Source: Xanthobacter tagetidis (lineage in GTDB: Bacteria; Pseudomonadota; Alphaproteobacteria; Rhizobiales; Xanthobacteraceae). From it: a DNA stretch of 64,000 nucleotides. Every line of letters starts with the position of its first letter. Positions within the stretch are counted from its first letter, which is position 1. Below the pieces are notes generated by a model. It was not told where the DNA came from. It made no database searches and saw only the letters and a program-made list of their open reading frames with translations. Of the stretch, positions 1 to 7,926 are shown piece after piece. The stretch covers positions 120,778 to 184,777 of the forward strand of contig NZ_RCTF01000010.1 in assembly GCF_003667445.1 (NCBI RefSeq). Direction: 5' to 3'. The translations under genes were made by a program, and so were the position numbers.

Positions 1-793
1 CCTCTATCCCGCCAAGCGCAACGACGCCTATGCGCTCGACCGGCCGGTGACGCCCGAGGCGCGCTCCAGCACGCTCAACAATTACTACGAGTTCAGCTAC
101 GGCAAGAACGTCGCCCCCTCCATGACGCGCTTCCAGCGCCGGCCCTGGACGGTGAAGGTGGACGGGCTGGTGGAGAAGCCGTTCGAGATCGGCATCGACG
201 ACCTGCTCAAGAAGGTGTCGCTGGAAGAGCGCCTCTACCGCCACCGCTGCGTGGAGGCGTGGTCCATGGCGGTGCCGTGGACCGGCTTTCCCATGGCGGA
301 CCTTGTGGCGCTCGCCGCACCCATGGCATCGGCGAAGTACATCCAGATGGAATCCTTCGTCGATCCCAAGGTGGCGCCGAACCAGCGCGACTTCCGCTAT
401 CCCTGGCCCTATGTGGAGGGGCTGACCCTGGAAGAGGCGCGCAACGAGCTGGCCTTCCTCGTCACCGGAATCTACGGCAAGCCGGCGCCGAACCAGTTCG
501 GCGCGCCGCTGCGCATCGCGCTGCCGTGGAAATACGGCTTCAAGTCGGCCAAGGGCATCGTGCGCTTCACCTTCACGGACAAGCAGCCGGTGAGCTTCTG
601 GGAGGCAGTGCAGGCCTCCGAATACGGCTTCTGGGCCAATGTGAACCCCAAGGTCGCCCATCCGCGCTGGAGCCAGGCGAGCGAGGAGGACATCGCCACC
701 GGGAACCGCCGGCCGACGCTGCTCTACAACGGCTATGGCGAGCAGGTGGCCGGCCTGTACAAGGGCCTGGAGACGCAGAAGATCTGGTACTGA
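1..793 (+). CDS. msrP: Protein-methionine-sulfoxide reductase catalytic subunit MsrP, 5'-truncated
   Basis: The reading frame is open at the left edge (first whole codon at base 2), so the Tat signal and N-terminus lie outside; 263 residues are visible. MsrP is a periplasmic molybdopterin enzyme that reduces methionine sulfoxide in oxidised envelope proteins. It takes electrons from the membrane haem protein MsrQ. Visible landmarks are the HRCVEAWSM segment, which carries the family's molybdenum-ligand cysteine, the pterin-pocket segment NQFGAPLRIALPWKYGFKS, and the C-terminal FWE...YGFWANVNP block typical of YedY/MsrP. No msrQ follows on this strand; the next gene here is suyA, so msrQ is either upstream or elsewhere. 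Family assignment is secure. Confidence 0.93.
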   Translation, partial: LYPAKRNDAYALDRPVTPEARSSTLNNYYEFSYGKNVAPSMTRFQRRPWTVKVDGLVEKPFEIGIDDLLKKVSLEERLYRHRCVEAWSMAVPWTGFPMADLVALAAPMASAKYIQMESFVDPKVAPNQRDFRYPWPYVEGLTLEEARNELAFLVTGIYGKPAPNQFGAPLRIALPWKYGFKSAKGIVRFTFTDKQPVSFWEAVQASEYGFWANVNPKVAHPRWSQASEEDIATGNRRPTLLYNGYGEQVAGLYKGLETQKIWY

Positions 794-940
794 GCCGCCC
801 CTGCCGGGCGCGGCCCGGCGCCCGGGTAGCCTCGCCGGCACGCGCCCCACGCGAGAAGGGCCCCGTGACGGCGTGCGCCCCGGAGCCCCCCCAGCCCTGA
901 CCGGACACTTTTCCGCGGGCCGCCGGCGGCCCGCCCCGCC

Positions 941-1912
941 TCAGTTGACGGGCTTCGGGATCACCGACTTCCACACCGCGATCTCGGCCGCGAAGCGCGC
1001 GCCGTGCGCGTCGGGGCTGCGCTCGGACGGCGGGAACACGTTGGTGCCCACGTCGACGAAGCGCTTGACGATCGCTTCGTCATTCAGCGCCTTCTGCAGC
1101 GCGCCGTTGAGCTTGCCGACCACGTCCGCGGGCGTTCCCTTGGGCGCATAGAGGCCGTGCCAGATCACGAACTCGAAGCCCTTCAGGCCCGCCTGCTCCA
1201 GGGTCGGGATGTCCTTGAGCACCGGCAGGCGCTCCTTGGAGGTCACGGCGAACGCCTTGATGGTCGCGGCCTGGATCTGCGGCACGGCGGTGGTGGACTG
1301 GTCGCACAGAAGGTCCACCTGTCCGCCCATGAGGTCGTTCATGGCCGGGCCGGTGCCGCGATAGCCCACCTCGGTGAGGGTGACGCCCAGCGCCTTCTGC
1401 AGCAGCAGGCCGCACAGATGCGCGTTCGAGCCGACGCCCGCATGGGCGATGGTGGTCTTGGCGCCGTTCTCCTTCACCATCTTCAGCAGCTCGGCGATGG
1501 TGTTTGCAGGATAGTCCTTCTTCGAGAGCAGCACCATCGGGCCGTAATTGATGAGGCCGAGGGGCGCGAAGGCGTTGGTGGTCTCGTAGGTGAGGTTGCC
1601 GTAGAGCGCCGCGCCGGCGGCCAGCGCCACGTGGTGGATGAGGATGGTGTAGCCGTCCGGCGCCGCCTTCGCGAGGCGCGCCGCGCCGGCCGTGCCGCCC
1701 GCGCCGGCGATGTTCTCGATCACCACCTGCTGGCCGAGGCTCGCCGACATGGACTGGCCGACGAGGCGCGCGATGGCATCGCTCGGACCGCCGGCGGCGA
1801 ACGGCACGATCATCGTGATGGGACGGGACGGGAAGGTCTGGGCCTGCGCCCCCGCCGTCGCCAATGCGAGCCCCGCCGCGGCCGCCGCAACCCATTTCCC
1901 CAAACGCATCAT
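941..1912 (-). CDS. slcH: Bug/TctC-type tripartite tricarboxylate transporter substrate-binding protein (SlcH-like)
   Basis: A 323-residue periplasmic binding protein with an Ala-rich signal peptide ending near AGAQA, then the Bug-family opening FPSRPITMIVPFAAGGPSD and the later G(A/V)GSNAH and GYRGTGPA motifs. I start it at 1912 because AAGGAG lies 6 bases upstream; the frame extends further but without a Shine-Dalgarno site. It is divergent from suyAB across 182 bp that contain the AT-rich palindrome also found at slcC/suyR. That context suggests it binds sulfolactate, like SlcH of the SlcHFG transporter known from sulfolactate degraders. The membrane subunits (TctA/TctB or SlcF/SlcG type) are not in the window. 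The Bug family is certain; the ligand is inference. Confidence 0.72.
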   Translation of the reverse strand: MMRLGKWVAAAAAGLALATAGAQAQTFPSRPITMIVPFAAGGPSDAIARLVGQSMSASLGQQVVIENIAGAGGTAGAARLAKAAPDGYTILIHHVALAAGAALYGNLTYETTNAFAPLGLINYGPMVLLSKKDYPANTIAELLKMVKENGAKTTIAHAGVGSNAHLCGLLLQKALGVTLTEVGYRGTGPAMNDLMGGQVDLLCDQSTTAVPQIQAATIKAFAVTSKERLPVLKDIPTLEQAGLKGFEFVIWHGLYAPKGTPADVVGKLNGALQKALNDEAIVKRFVDVGTNVFPPSERSPDAHGARFAAEIAVWKSVIPKPVN

Positions 1913-2004
1913 GGTTCTCTCCTTGGTGGCATTTTCCTCCCGCGGGGTCCGGACTTGCGCCGGCCCTTCCGCGAGTTCCCGTGAGCCTTGCGACCGGAGG
2001 GCGC

Positions 2005-2048
2005 TTGACACGCTCCTCCGACTAACTCATCTATCCTATATCTTATAG
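2005..2048 (+). promoter_or_regulatory. suyAB promoter region with AT-rich palindromic operator
   Basis: TTGACA at 2005-2010 is a perfect -35 box, followed about 17-18 bases on by a weak -10 (CATCTA/ATCTAT). The palindrome CTATA-tct-TATAG covers 2036-2048, about where transcription would begin. Its core TATATCTTATA recurs, inverted, at 6739-6749 between slcC and suyR. I infer it is the operator for the GntR/UTRA regulator, also serving the divergent slcH-like gene. Confidence 0.6.
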
Positions 2049-2094
2049 AAGACTTGTCCCCGTAGGGCAAGTCGCAGGAGGCGAGGAGGCACGT

Positions 2095-2382
2095 GTGACT
2101 GCGCCGCAGCTGCTGGTTCATGAGAAGAAGGACACCGTGGGTGTCGTGGTGGTGGAAGGCCTGAAGGCCGGCACCGACATGCTGTGCGTGGTGACGCACG
2201 ACAATTCCGCCTTCCACCTGACGTCGAAGATGGACGTGCCCATCGGCCACAAGATCGCGCTCGTCGACATCAAGTCCGGCGACACCATCTGGAAGTACGG
2301 CCAGGACATCGGCATCGCCAAGGCCGACATCGCCAAGGGCGAGCACGTCCACGTCCATAACGCCAAGACCAAGCGCTGGTGA
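2095..2382 (+). CDS. suyA: (2R)-sulfolactate sulfo-lyase, alpha (SAF-domain) subunit
   Basis: A 95-residue SAF-domain protein of the UxaA/altronate-dehydratase small-subunit type. With SuyB it splits (R)-3-sulfolactate into pyruvate and sulfite. Typical features are the TVGVVVVEGLKAG start, GHKIAL in the middle and a GEHVHVHNAKTKRW C-terminus, as in SuyA. The start is GTG at 2095 with GGAGG five bases upstream. suyB follows nine bases later on the same transcript. Small subunits of sugar-acid dehydratases look similar, so the specific call depends on the linked SuyB, SlcC and ComC genes, which together make sulfolactate the best substrate. Confidence 0.82.
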   Translation: MTAPQLLVHEKKDTVGVVVVEGLKAGTDMLCVVTHDNSAFHLTSKMDVPIGHKIALVDIKSGDTIWKYGQDIGIAKADIAKGEHVHVHNAKTKRW

Positions 2383-2391
2383 GGTGTGAAA

Positions 2392-3672
2392 ATGACCGAG
2401 ATCGCCATGTTCCACGCCCAGAGCGCCGCCGACCCCTTCAAGGGCGGCGCGCCGGACCAGCTGGTCACCAAGGCCACCCCCGCCAAGCGCGCCTCGCTCG
2501 ACTATGCGAAGGCCACCTTCCGCGGGTGGCGCCGTGAGAACGGCCGCGTCGGCGTGCGCAACCACGTCGTGCTGCTGCCGCTCGACGACCTCTCCAACGC
2601 CGCCTGCGAGGCCGTGGCGCACCATGTGAAGGGCACCATGGCCCTGCCCCACGCCTACGGCCGCCTCCAGTTCGGCGCCGACCTCGATCTGTTCTTCCGC
2701 ACCCTGATCGGCATCGGCTCGAACCCGAACGTCGCCGCGGTGGTGGTGATCGGCATCGAGGACCAGTGGACCAACATCGTGGTCGAGGGCATCGCCAAGA
2801 CCGGCAAGCCGGTGGTGGGCTTCGGCATCGAGGGCAACGGCGACATCGCCACCGTCGCCAAGGCGTCCTACCAGGCCAAGCGCTTCGTCCAGTGGGCGAA
2901 CGAGCTGCCGCGCGAGGACTGCCCGATCTCCGACCTGTGGATCTCCACCAAGTGCGGCGAGAGCGACACCACCACGGGCCTGTCCTCCTGCCCCACCGTG
3001 GGCAACATGTACGACAAGCTGATCCCGAAGGGCATCTACGGCGTGTTCGGCGAGACCTCCGAGATCACCGGCGCCGAGCACCTGTGCAAGGAGCGCGCGG
3101 CGAGCCCGGAGATCGCCGAGAAGTGGTTCAAGATGTGGAAGTCCTACCAGGACGACGTCATCGAGGCCCACAAGACCAACGATCTCTCCGACAGCCAGCC
3201 CACCAAGGGCAACATCGTGGGCGGCCTCACCACCATCGAGGAGAAGGCGCTCGGCAACCTGGAGAAGATAGGCCGCGAGTGCCGCTACATCGACGCGCTG
3301 GAGCCCGCCGAGGCCCCGGCGAAGGGCCCCGGCCTCTATTACATGGACACCTCGTCCGCGGCCGCCGAGTGCGTGACGCTGATGGCGGCGGCGGGCTACG
3401 TGATCCACACCTTCCCCACCGGGCAGGGCAACGTGATCGGCAACCCCATCGTCCCGGTGATCAAGATCTCCGGCAACCCGCGCACGGTGCGCACCATGGG
3501 CGAGCACATCGACGTGGACGTGTCCGGCGTCCTGCGCCGCGACATGACCATCCCGGAGGCCGGCGACGCGCTCATCGACATGATCGTGCGCACCGCCAAC
3601 GGCCGCCTCACCGCCGCGGAGGCCCTCGGCCACCGCGAGTTCGTCATGACGAAGCTCTACCGCAGCGCGTGA
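2392..3672 (+). CDS. suyB: (2R)-sulfolactate sulfo-lyase, beta (catalytic) subunit
   Basis: A 426-residue UxaA-family large subunit. It carries the [10 protein letters not shown] motif near residue 45, a [18 protein letters not shown] block with cysteines suited to an iron-sulfur site, and the C-terminal [20 protein letters not shown] and D.D.SG segments of this family. It works with SuyA to release sulfite from (R)-sulfolactate. I choose ATG 2392 (GAGG seven bases upstream) over GTG 2386. A 13-bp stem with one mismatch (3680-3709) follows the stop codon. Altronate and other sugar-acid dehydratases are paralogues, but the adjacent sulfolactate dehydrogenase genes favour SuyB. Confidence 0.85.
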   Translation: MTEIAMFHAQSAADPFKGGAPDQLVTKATPAKRASLDYAKATFRGWRRENGRVGVRNHVVLLPLDDLSNAACEAVAHHVKGTMALPHAYGRLQFGADLDLFFRTLIGIGSNPNVAAVVVIGIEDQWTNIVVEGIAKTGKPVVGFGIEGNGDIATVAKASYQAKRFVQWANELPREDCPISDLWISTKCGESDTTTGLSSCPTVGNMYDKLIPKGIYGVFGETSEITGAEHLCKERAASPEIAEKWFKMWKSYQDDVIEAHKTNDLSDSQPTKGNIVGGLTTIEEKALGNLEKIGRECRYIDALEPAEAPAKGPGLYYMDTSSAAAECVTLMAAAGYVIHTFPTGQGNVIGNPIVPVIKISGNPRTVRTMGEHIDVDVSGVLRRDMTIPEAGDALIDMIVRTANGRLTAAEALGHREFVMTKLYRSA

Positions 3673-3679
3673 CACGCAC

Positions 3680-3709
3680 GGCCGGACGGGCGGCGACGCC
3701 CGCCCGGCC
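3680..3709. terminator. GC hairpin between suyB and the RES toxin gene
   Basis: Arms of 13 bases (3680-3692 and 3697-3709, one mismatch) with a 4-base loop sit between two convergent genes. There is no T-tract, so intrinsic termination is likely weak or factor-assisted. Confidence 0.45.
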
Positions 3710-3720
3710 CGCGTCTCGGG

Positions 3721-4203
3721 CTATGGCCCGAACAGGCGCCGATCCCAGAACACCGGCTGGTGCAGGCTCGCCGCGATCAGCCCGAACTCGGGATGCGCCG
3801 GATTGATCAGGATGTTGCTGTCGAGCCGCGCGACCACGCTCGGCACCAGCAGGATGGCGCTGCGCCGCTCCAGGCACCAGCGCGCGCCGAACGCCTTGCT
3901 CACGGTCGCCGGCATTTCGTCCCACCCCGGCAGGCCTGGCGGCGAGAACACCTCGTAGGTGAGCCCCCGCGGCAGGGTGATGGCCACATAATGCTGGTTG
4001 GGCGGCAGCCGTCCGCTGCCGCGCACCAGCTTCTCCAGCAGCGCGGTGGAAAAATGCTCGCTCGCATAGATGAGCGGGCTGGCGGGGGTGTTCCACCGTC
4101 CCGGCGCCAGGGTCGAGCCGGTCGCGTCGAAGATCGGATAGTCGCCGTCCGGATCGCCGATCCTGAACCCCACCAGCGTGCGATCCAGGACCTGCGCGGT
4201 CAC
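3721..4203 (-). CDS. RES-domain toxin (NAD+-targeting, ParT/MbcT type)
   Basis: A 160-residue protein covering a whole RES domain: FRIG near residue 13, GRWN, the IYASEH segment, ALLEKLVR, and the late PS..AR.DSNILINPAHPEF block. Characterised RES toxins (ParT, MbcT, Res) degrade or transfer NAD+ and halt growth unless bound by their Xre/DUF2384 antitoxin. The start is GTG, overlapping the antitoxin stop in a GTGA, so the two are translationally coupled. The conserved R, Y, E and S positions of the family appear intact, so it looks active. The module lies between suyAB and comC-slcC, facing suyB. Confidence 0.9.
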   Translation of the reverse strand: MTAQVLDRTLVGFRIGDPDGDYPIFDATGSTLAPGRWNTPASPLIYASEHFSTALLEKLVRGSGRLPPNQHYVAITLPRGLTYEVFSPPGLPGWDEMPATVSKAFGARWCLERRSAILLVPSVVARLDSNILINPAHPEFGLIAASLHQPVFWDRRLFGP

Positions 4204-4631
4204 GCGGCGGTGCCGTACTTCAGGCCGGCGAGGACATCGAGCACCAGCTCGGCGCCGATCTCGCCGCGCAGAACCACGTCGATCGGCCGTTCGTCCTGCA
4301 GCATGGGATGGGCGCGAAACAGGAAGTCGCGCGCCTCCGCCTCGCTGCGCCAGACGTCCAGCGCCAGGCTCCAGACCCGCGCGAGGCGTGCCAGCCGCGT
4401 GCCCTCGTCGGCCGACAGGCGATGGGCCGCCTTGCGCCGCTCATAGGTCGCCTTGGCCACCAGCCGGTACTTGAAACGGGCGTCGTCGGGCGCGAGCAGG
4501 CGCGACATGCGCTCCAGCGCCGCAAGCGGCAGCCCGCCCTCGATCTCGTCCATCAGATCGAAGGGCGAACGTGGCGCCGCCGCTCCGCCGGGAAGCCCCA
4601 GCACATCGGCGATATGTGCAAACGCGACCAT
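4200..4631 (-). CDS. Xre/MbcA/ParS-type antitoxin (DUF2384)
   Basis: A 143-residue partner of the RES toxin. The N-terminal half is helical with the KYRLVAKATYERRKA segment common to these antitoxins. The C-terminal half is the toxin-binding DUF2384 region, with LAR...A..VW.....A..FL..PHPML-type spacing (here FLFRAHPMLQDERPIDVVL) and a closing GA.LV.D.L..L.YG. It comes first in the two-gene operon and ends in a 4-base overlap with the toxin. Family members bind their own promoter, which fits the repeats just upstream at 4644-4674. Confidence 0.9.
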   Translation of the reverse strand: MVAFAHIADVLGLPGGAAAPRSPFDLMDEIEGGLPLAALERMSRLLAPDDARFKYRLVAKATYERRKAAHRLSADEGTRLARLARVWSLALDVWRSEAEARDFLFRAHPMLQDERPIDVVLRGEIGAELVLDVLAGLKYGTAA

Positions 4632-4643
4632 CGTGGCGCCCTT

Positions 4644-4685
4644 TCATCTGAGACCAAAATTAGTCTCATCTGAGGCTCAACGCAA
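4644..4685 (-). promoter_or_regulatory. Toxin-antitoxin promoter with repeated operator
   Basis: Read on the minus strand, TTGCGT (4680-4685) and TAATTT (4657-4662) are 17 bases apart and form a plausible sigma-70 promoter. The 9-mer TCATCTGAG occurs twice on the plus strand, at 4644-4652 and 4666-4674, 22 bp apart (two helical turns). A GAGAC/GTCTC inverted repeat (4650-4654, 4663-4667) surrounds the -10. This looks like an autoregulatory operator. Confidence 0.6.
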
Positions 4686-4713
4686 CGCCCGGCGCGCCCG
4701 ACCGGCTTTGGAC

Positions 4714-5718
4714 CTATCGCTCCGCCCTCGCTCTCAAATCCTCCAGCAGCGCCGCCGGCACGGAAATGCCCGCTGTGGCGGCCTTCGCCCGCGCGCCGAG
4801 GCGGCGGTCGCCGGGAAGGCGGGTGCCGTCCTGGCCGAGGATGGCGCCGAGCAGGACTTCCAGCCGCGCCGCGAAGTCCGGACCGCCGAGCCGCGCCGGG
4901 TCCATCACCACGAACAGGTGGCCGATGCGCGGCGCCGGCCCGTCCGCTGTGAAGAAGGAGGACGCTTCGAAGCCGAACTGGCCGCCGGTGAGCGCCGCCG
5001 CGAGGATTTCCACCATCAGCACCAGAGCCGCGCCCTTGGCGTCGCCGATGGGCAGCATGGTGCCCTCCAGCGCCGCCTTGGGATCGGTGGTGGGCCGGCC
5101 CTCCGGATCGAGCGCCCAGTCGTCGGGGATTGCGGTGCCGCGCTGGGCGGCGACCATGATCTTGCCGCGCGCGACCTTGCTCAGCGAGGCGTCGATGACC
5201 AGCGGTGCCGCGCCCGCGCGCGGCACCGCGAAGGCGATGGGATTGGTGCCGAACACGCCCGCCGACCCGCCCCAGGGCGCGATGGCGGACGGCGAGTTGG
5301 AGAAAGCGAGGCCGGCGAGGCCGCGCGCCGCGAGCTTTTCCACATGGTGGCCCATGGCGCCCGCATGATGCGAGGCATAGACCGCGACGCCGACGATGCC
5401 GGTCTTCGCCACCCGCCCGGCCGCCGCGTCGAGGCCGGCGGCGACGGCGGGAAAGGCGAACCCCGCGCCCGCATCCACCCGCAGCGTCGCCTCGGCGGTC
5501 CAGTGGAGCGCGGGAACGGCTGCGCCGGCCACCTTGCCGCTCTTCACCTGGTCGGCATAGGCCGGCAGGCGCGACAGACCGTGGCTGGCGATGCCGTCGG
5601 CCTCGGCCGCCACCAGGGCATCGGCAACGGCGGCGGCGTTCTGCGGGCTGGTGCCGGCGGCGACCAGAACGGCGTGCGCGAGGTCGCGCGCCTCGGAAAG
5701 GGTCAGATGGGCAGTCAT
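4714..5718 (-). CDS. comC: Malate/L-lactate dehydrogenase family; likely (2R)-3-sulfolactate dehydrogenase
   Basis: A 334-residue NAD(P)-dependent oxidoreductase of the LDH2/MDH2 fold, unrelated to Rossmann-type LDH. Diagnostic segments are ADGIASHGLSRLP (around residues 40-52), SHHAGAMGHHVEK with the family's active-site histidine, and APWGG...GTNPIAFAVPR. ComC interconverts (R)-sulfolactate and sulfopyruvate. With SlcC, which handles the S-isomer, it racemises sulfolactate so all of it can reach SuyAB. It overlaps slcC by four bases (ATGA) and is second in that operon. The fold is certain; the substrate is inferred from the linked suyAB and slcC. Confidence 0.78.
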   Translation of the reverse strand: MTAHLTLSEARDLAHAVLVAAGTSPQNAAAVADALVAAEADGIASHGLSRLPAYADQVKSGKVAGAAVPALHWTAEATLRVDAGAGFAFPAVAAGLDAAAGRVAKTGIVGVAVYASHHAGAMGHHVEKLAARGLAGLAFSNSPSAIAPWGGSAGVFGTNPIAFAVPRAGAAPLVIDASLSKVARGKIMVAAQRGTAIPDDWALDPEGRPTTDPKAALEGTMLPIGDAKGAALVLMVEILAAALTGGQFGFEASSFFTADGPAPRIGHLFVVMDPARLGGPDFAARLEVLLGAILGQDGTRLPGDRRLGARAKAATAGISVPAALLEDLRARAER

Positions 5719-6653
5719 GCGGCGGCGCGCTCCTTCAGCACGCGGGCGACGGCCTCGGCCACCGCCGCGCTCACGCGGACATTGGATTCTTCCGTCACCC
5801 CGGCGATGTGCGGGGTAAGAATGAGGTTCGGCACGCCCTGGAGCGGCCCGCCGCCCGGCAGCGGCTCGCGTTCGAACACGTCGAGCATGGCGCCGCCGAG
5901 CCGCCCCGCCTTCAGGGCCTCGGCCAGCGCAGCCTCGTCCACCACGCCGCCGCGGGCGGCGTTGATGAGCACCGCGTCGGCGCGCATGCCGGCGAGCGCC
6001 ACGGCGCCGATCAGGCCGCGCGTCGCATCGGTCAAGGGCACGTGGAGGCTCACCGCGTCCGCCTGCGCCAGGAGGCCGGCGAGCGAAAGCGGCGTCGCCT
6101 GGAACTCGGCGAACACCGGATGGTCGTCGGGCAGAAACGGGTCGTGCGCCAGGATGGTCATGCCGAGCGCCGAGGCGCGCCGCGCGGTCTCGCGCGCGAT
6201 GGCGCCGAAGCCGACGAGGCCGAGCGCGCGTCCGGAGGTCTCGCGGCCCATCAGGCGGGTGCGCGGCCAGGCGCCGTCCGCCACTTCGGCGGAGGAATGG
6301 TAGGCGCCGCGCAGCAGCATCATCACGCCGCAGATCACGTATTCCGCCACCGAGAGGTCGTTGGCGCCGGTGGCAGGCCGCACCGCGATGCCGCGCGCCT
6401 CGCAGGCGGCGACGTCGATATTGTCGAGGCCGACGCCGAGCCGGCCCACCACTTCGAGGCGCGGCGCCTTGTCCAGCAGCGCGGGGCGCACCTGCGTGCG
6501 GTTGCGCACGATCAGCGCCCGCGCGGCGCCGACGAGGCCGGCGAGGTCCTCCGGACGATCCACCAGGGCCGGATCGTAGGTGACGTCGTAATGCGCGCGC
6601 AGCGCGTCGAGCGCGCTCTCATCCATGAACTCGGTGACGACGATCTCTGCCAT
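5715..6653 (-). CDS. slcC: D-2-hydroxyacid dehydrogenase family; likely (S)-sulfolactate dehydrogenase
   Basis: A 312-residue SerA-like dehydrogenase without an ACT domain. The NAD-binding Rossmann motif GLVGFGAIARETARR lies near residues 145-160. The catalytic set is visible as Arg in INAARGGVVDEAAL, Glu in VFEREPL and His in TPHIAGVTEES. SlcC of Chromohalobacter oxidises (S)-sulfolactate to sulfopyruvate, and in combination with ComC acts as a racemase. It is first in the slcC-comC operon and divergent from the GntR gene, with the AT-rich palindrome between them. Other hydroxyacid substrates are possible on sequence alone. Confidence 0.78.
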   Translation of the reverse strand: MAEIVVTEFMDESALDALRAHYDVTYDPALVDRPEDLAGLVGAARALIVRNRTQVRPALLDKAPRLEVVGRLGVGLDNIDVAACEARGIAVRPATGANDLSVAEYVICGVMMLLRGAYHSSAEVADGAWPRTRLMGRETSGRALGLVGFGAIARETARRASALGMTILAHDPFLPDDHPVFAEFQATPLSLAGLLAQADAVSLHVPLTDATRGLIGAVALAGMRADAVLINAARGGVVDEAALAEALKAGRLGGAMLDVFEREPLPGGGPLQGVPNLILTPHIAGVTEESNVRVSAAVAEAVARVLKERAAA

Positions 6654-6737
6654 GTCCGCTCCCGCAATCCTCTCCCCGCTGCCTCCGGATCGACCGCCGG
6701 GTCGCGCCGGGCTGGCGTCCGCGCATTCTGATGTTAT

Positions 6738-6750
6738 ATATAAGATATAT
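6738..6750. promoter_or_regulatory. Candidate SuyR operator between slcC and suyR
   Basis: ATATA-aga-TATAT forms a 5-3-5 palindrome in an otherwise GC-rich 168-bp divergent region. Its core, read on the minus strand, is TATATCTTATA, identical to 11 bases at the suyA promoter (2037-2047). Position and repetition suggest binding by the adjacent GntR/UTRA protein. Confidence 0.55.
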
Positions 6751-6821
6751 GACTTCCTCCGCCCGATCCCGCAAGCTGGATTCGGGTGTGACGGAGAATC
6801 TGCTTATAAGTCGGAGCGTTG

Positions 6822-7658
6822 ATGGATCGACGGGGTACCAGCGTGGCGAGGACCAAGGCAGCGGACGCGGGCGCGGCCCGGCCGGAGGGCGCCTCTCCCG
6901 CGCGAGCACGCGGGCGCGCTTTGCCCTCGTCCGCCGCTCCAGAGGCCCACGGCCTCGCCTCCAAGCCGCTCTACCGCCAGGTGCGCGAGGCGCTGATCCG
7001 CCGCATGGTGGACGGCGTGTGGGCGCCCGGCGCGCCCTTGCCGAGCGAGATGCAGCTCGCCGCCGAGCTGCGCGTCAGCCAGGGCACCGTGCGCAAGGCG
7101 CTGGACGAGATGGCGGCGGAGAACCTCGTGGTGCGCCGCCAGGGCCGCGGCACCTTCGTCGCGCGCCACGACGAAGACCGCATCCTGTTCCAGTTCTTCA
7201 AGCTGGTGTCGGACGACGGCGTGCGCCGCTTCCCGGAAAGCCGGGTGCTCTCCATCGCCAAGGGCAAGGCGAGCGAGGACGAGGCGCAGGCGCTGGCGCT
7301 GGTGCGCGGCGCGCGGGTCATCCGCATCCGCCGCATGCGCGCGCTCGATGGCGTGCCGATCCTGGTGGAGGATCTCGCTCTGCCCGAGACGCTGTTTCCC
7401 GGCCTTGTCGAGGCGGGCGTGCCGAACAACGTCTATGGCGTCTACGCCGCACGCTACGGCGTCACCGTGGCGCGGGCGCGCGAGAAGCTGAAGGCGGTAG
7501 CCGCGCCGGCCGAGGACGCAGCGGTGCTCGGCGTGCCGGCGGGAACGCCGGCGCTGCTCATCGATCGCCTCGCCTTCTCGCTGGAGGAACAGCCGGTGGA
7601 GTGGCGCGTCAGCCTCTGCCTCACCGGCACCATGCACTATCTCTCCGACCTCACCTGA
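6822..7658 (+). CDS. suyR: GntR family, HutC/UTRA subfamily regulator of sulfolactate genes (SuyR-like)
   Basis: A 278-residue regulator with a disordered, Ala/Arg-rich N-terminal stretch of about 45 residues. The winged helix-turn-helix follows (PLYRQVREALIRRM..., LPSEMQLAAELRVSQGTVRKAL, RRQGRGTFV). The C-terminal UTRA ligand domain starts with RILFQFFKLVSDDG and includes RIRRMRALDGVPILVEDLALP and EQPVEWRVSLCL. Start ATG 6822 has GGAG five bases away. It diverges from slcC-comC. As a HutC-type protein it would be released from DNA by a locus metabolite, perhaps sulfolactate; that ligand is inference. Confidence 0.82.
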   Translation: MDRRGTSVARTKAADAGAARPEGASPARARGRALPSSAAPEAHGLASKPLYRQVREALIRRMVDGVWAPGAPLPSEMQLAAELRVSQGTVRKALDEMAAENLVVRRQGRGTFVARHDEDRILFQFFKLVSDDGVRRFPESRVLSIAKGKASEDEAQALALVRGARVIRIRRMRALDGVPILVEDLALPETLFPGLVEAGVPNNVYGVYAARYGVTVARAREKLKAVAAPAEDAAVLGVPAGTPALLIDRLAFSLEEQPVEWRVSLCLTGTMHYLSDLT

Positions 7659-7713
7659 GCGGCGCGCCGGCGCCTCGGCTTGAAGTGGAGACTGCGTCCG
7701 GGCGCGACGCGGA

Positions 7714-7836
7714 CCCCTCTCCCGCTTGCGGGGGAGGGCAGGGTGGGGGCATGGTCGCGCGGAAGCCCAACGCGGCTTCGGCCGCACCGGCCTGCCCTTC
7801 CCCCTCCCCACCCTCCCCCGCACGCGGGAGAGGGCG
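7714..7836. repeat. Inverted pair of GC-rich palindromic intergenic repeats
   Basis: Two imperfect copies of a C-run/G-run palindrome face each other: CCTCTCCCGCTTGCGGGGGA from 7716 and its inverse, ending CCCCCGCACGCGGGAGAGGG near 7834. Related copies occur at 21766-21802 and 30849-31052. No gene is seen in 7659-7926; this BIME-like element fills most of it. Confidence 0.7.
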
Positions 7837-7926
7837 TTTGGTCCGGACTTGTCGAACTGGCGCCGGGCCGCGCGGGCGGGCACCTTGGCGGCTCCGGCGC
7901 CGCAGCCGGCGTTTCCGGAGCAGCCC

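Noticed and set aside
1004..1984. Long open frame opposite the Bug-type gene
   Set aside because: Shadow frame caused by GC-rich codon use; composition is Arg/Gly/His-rich low complexity and no family is seen.
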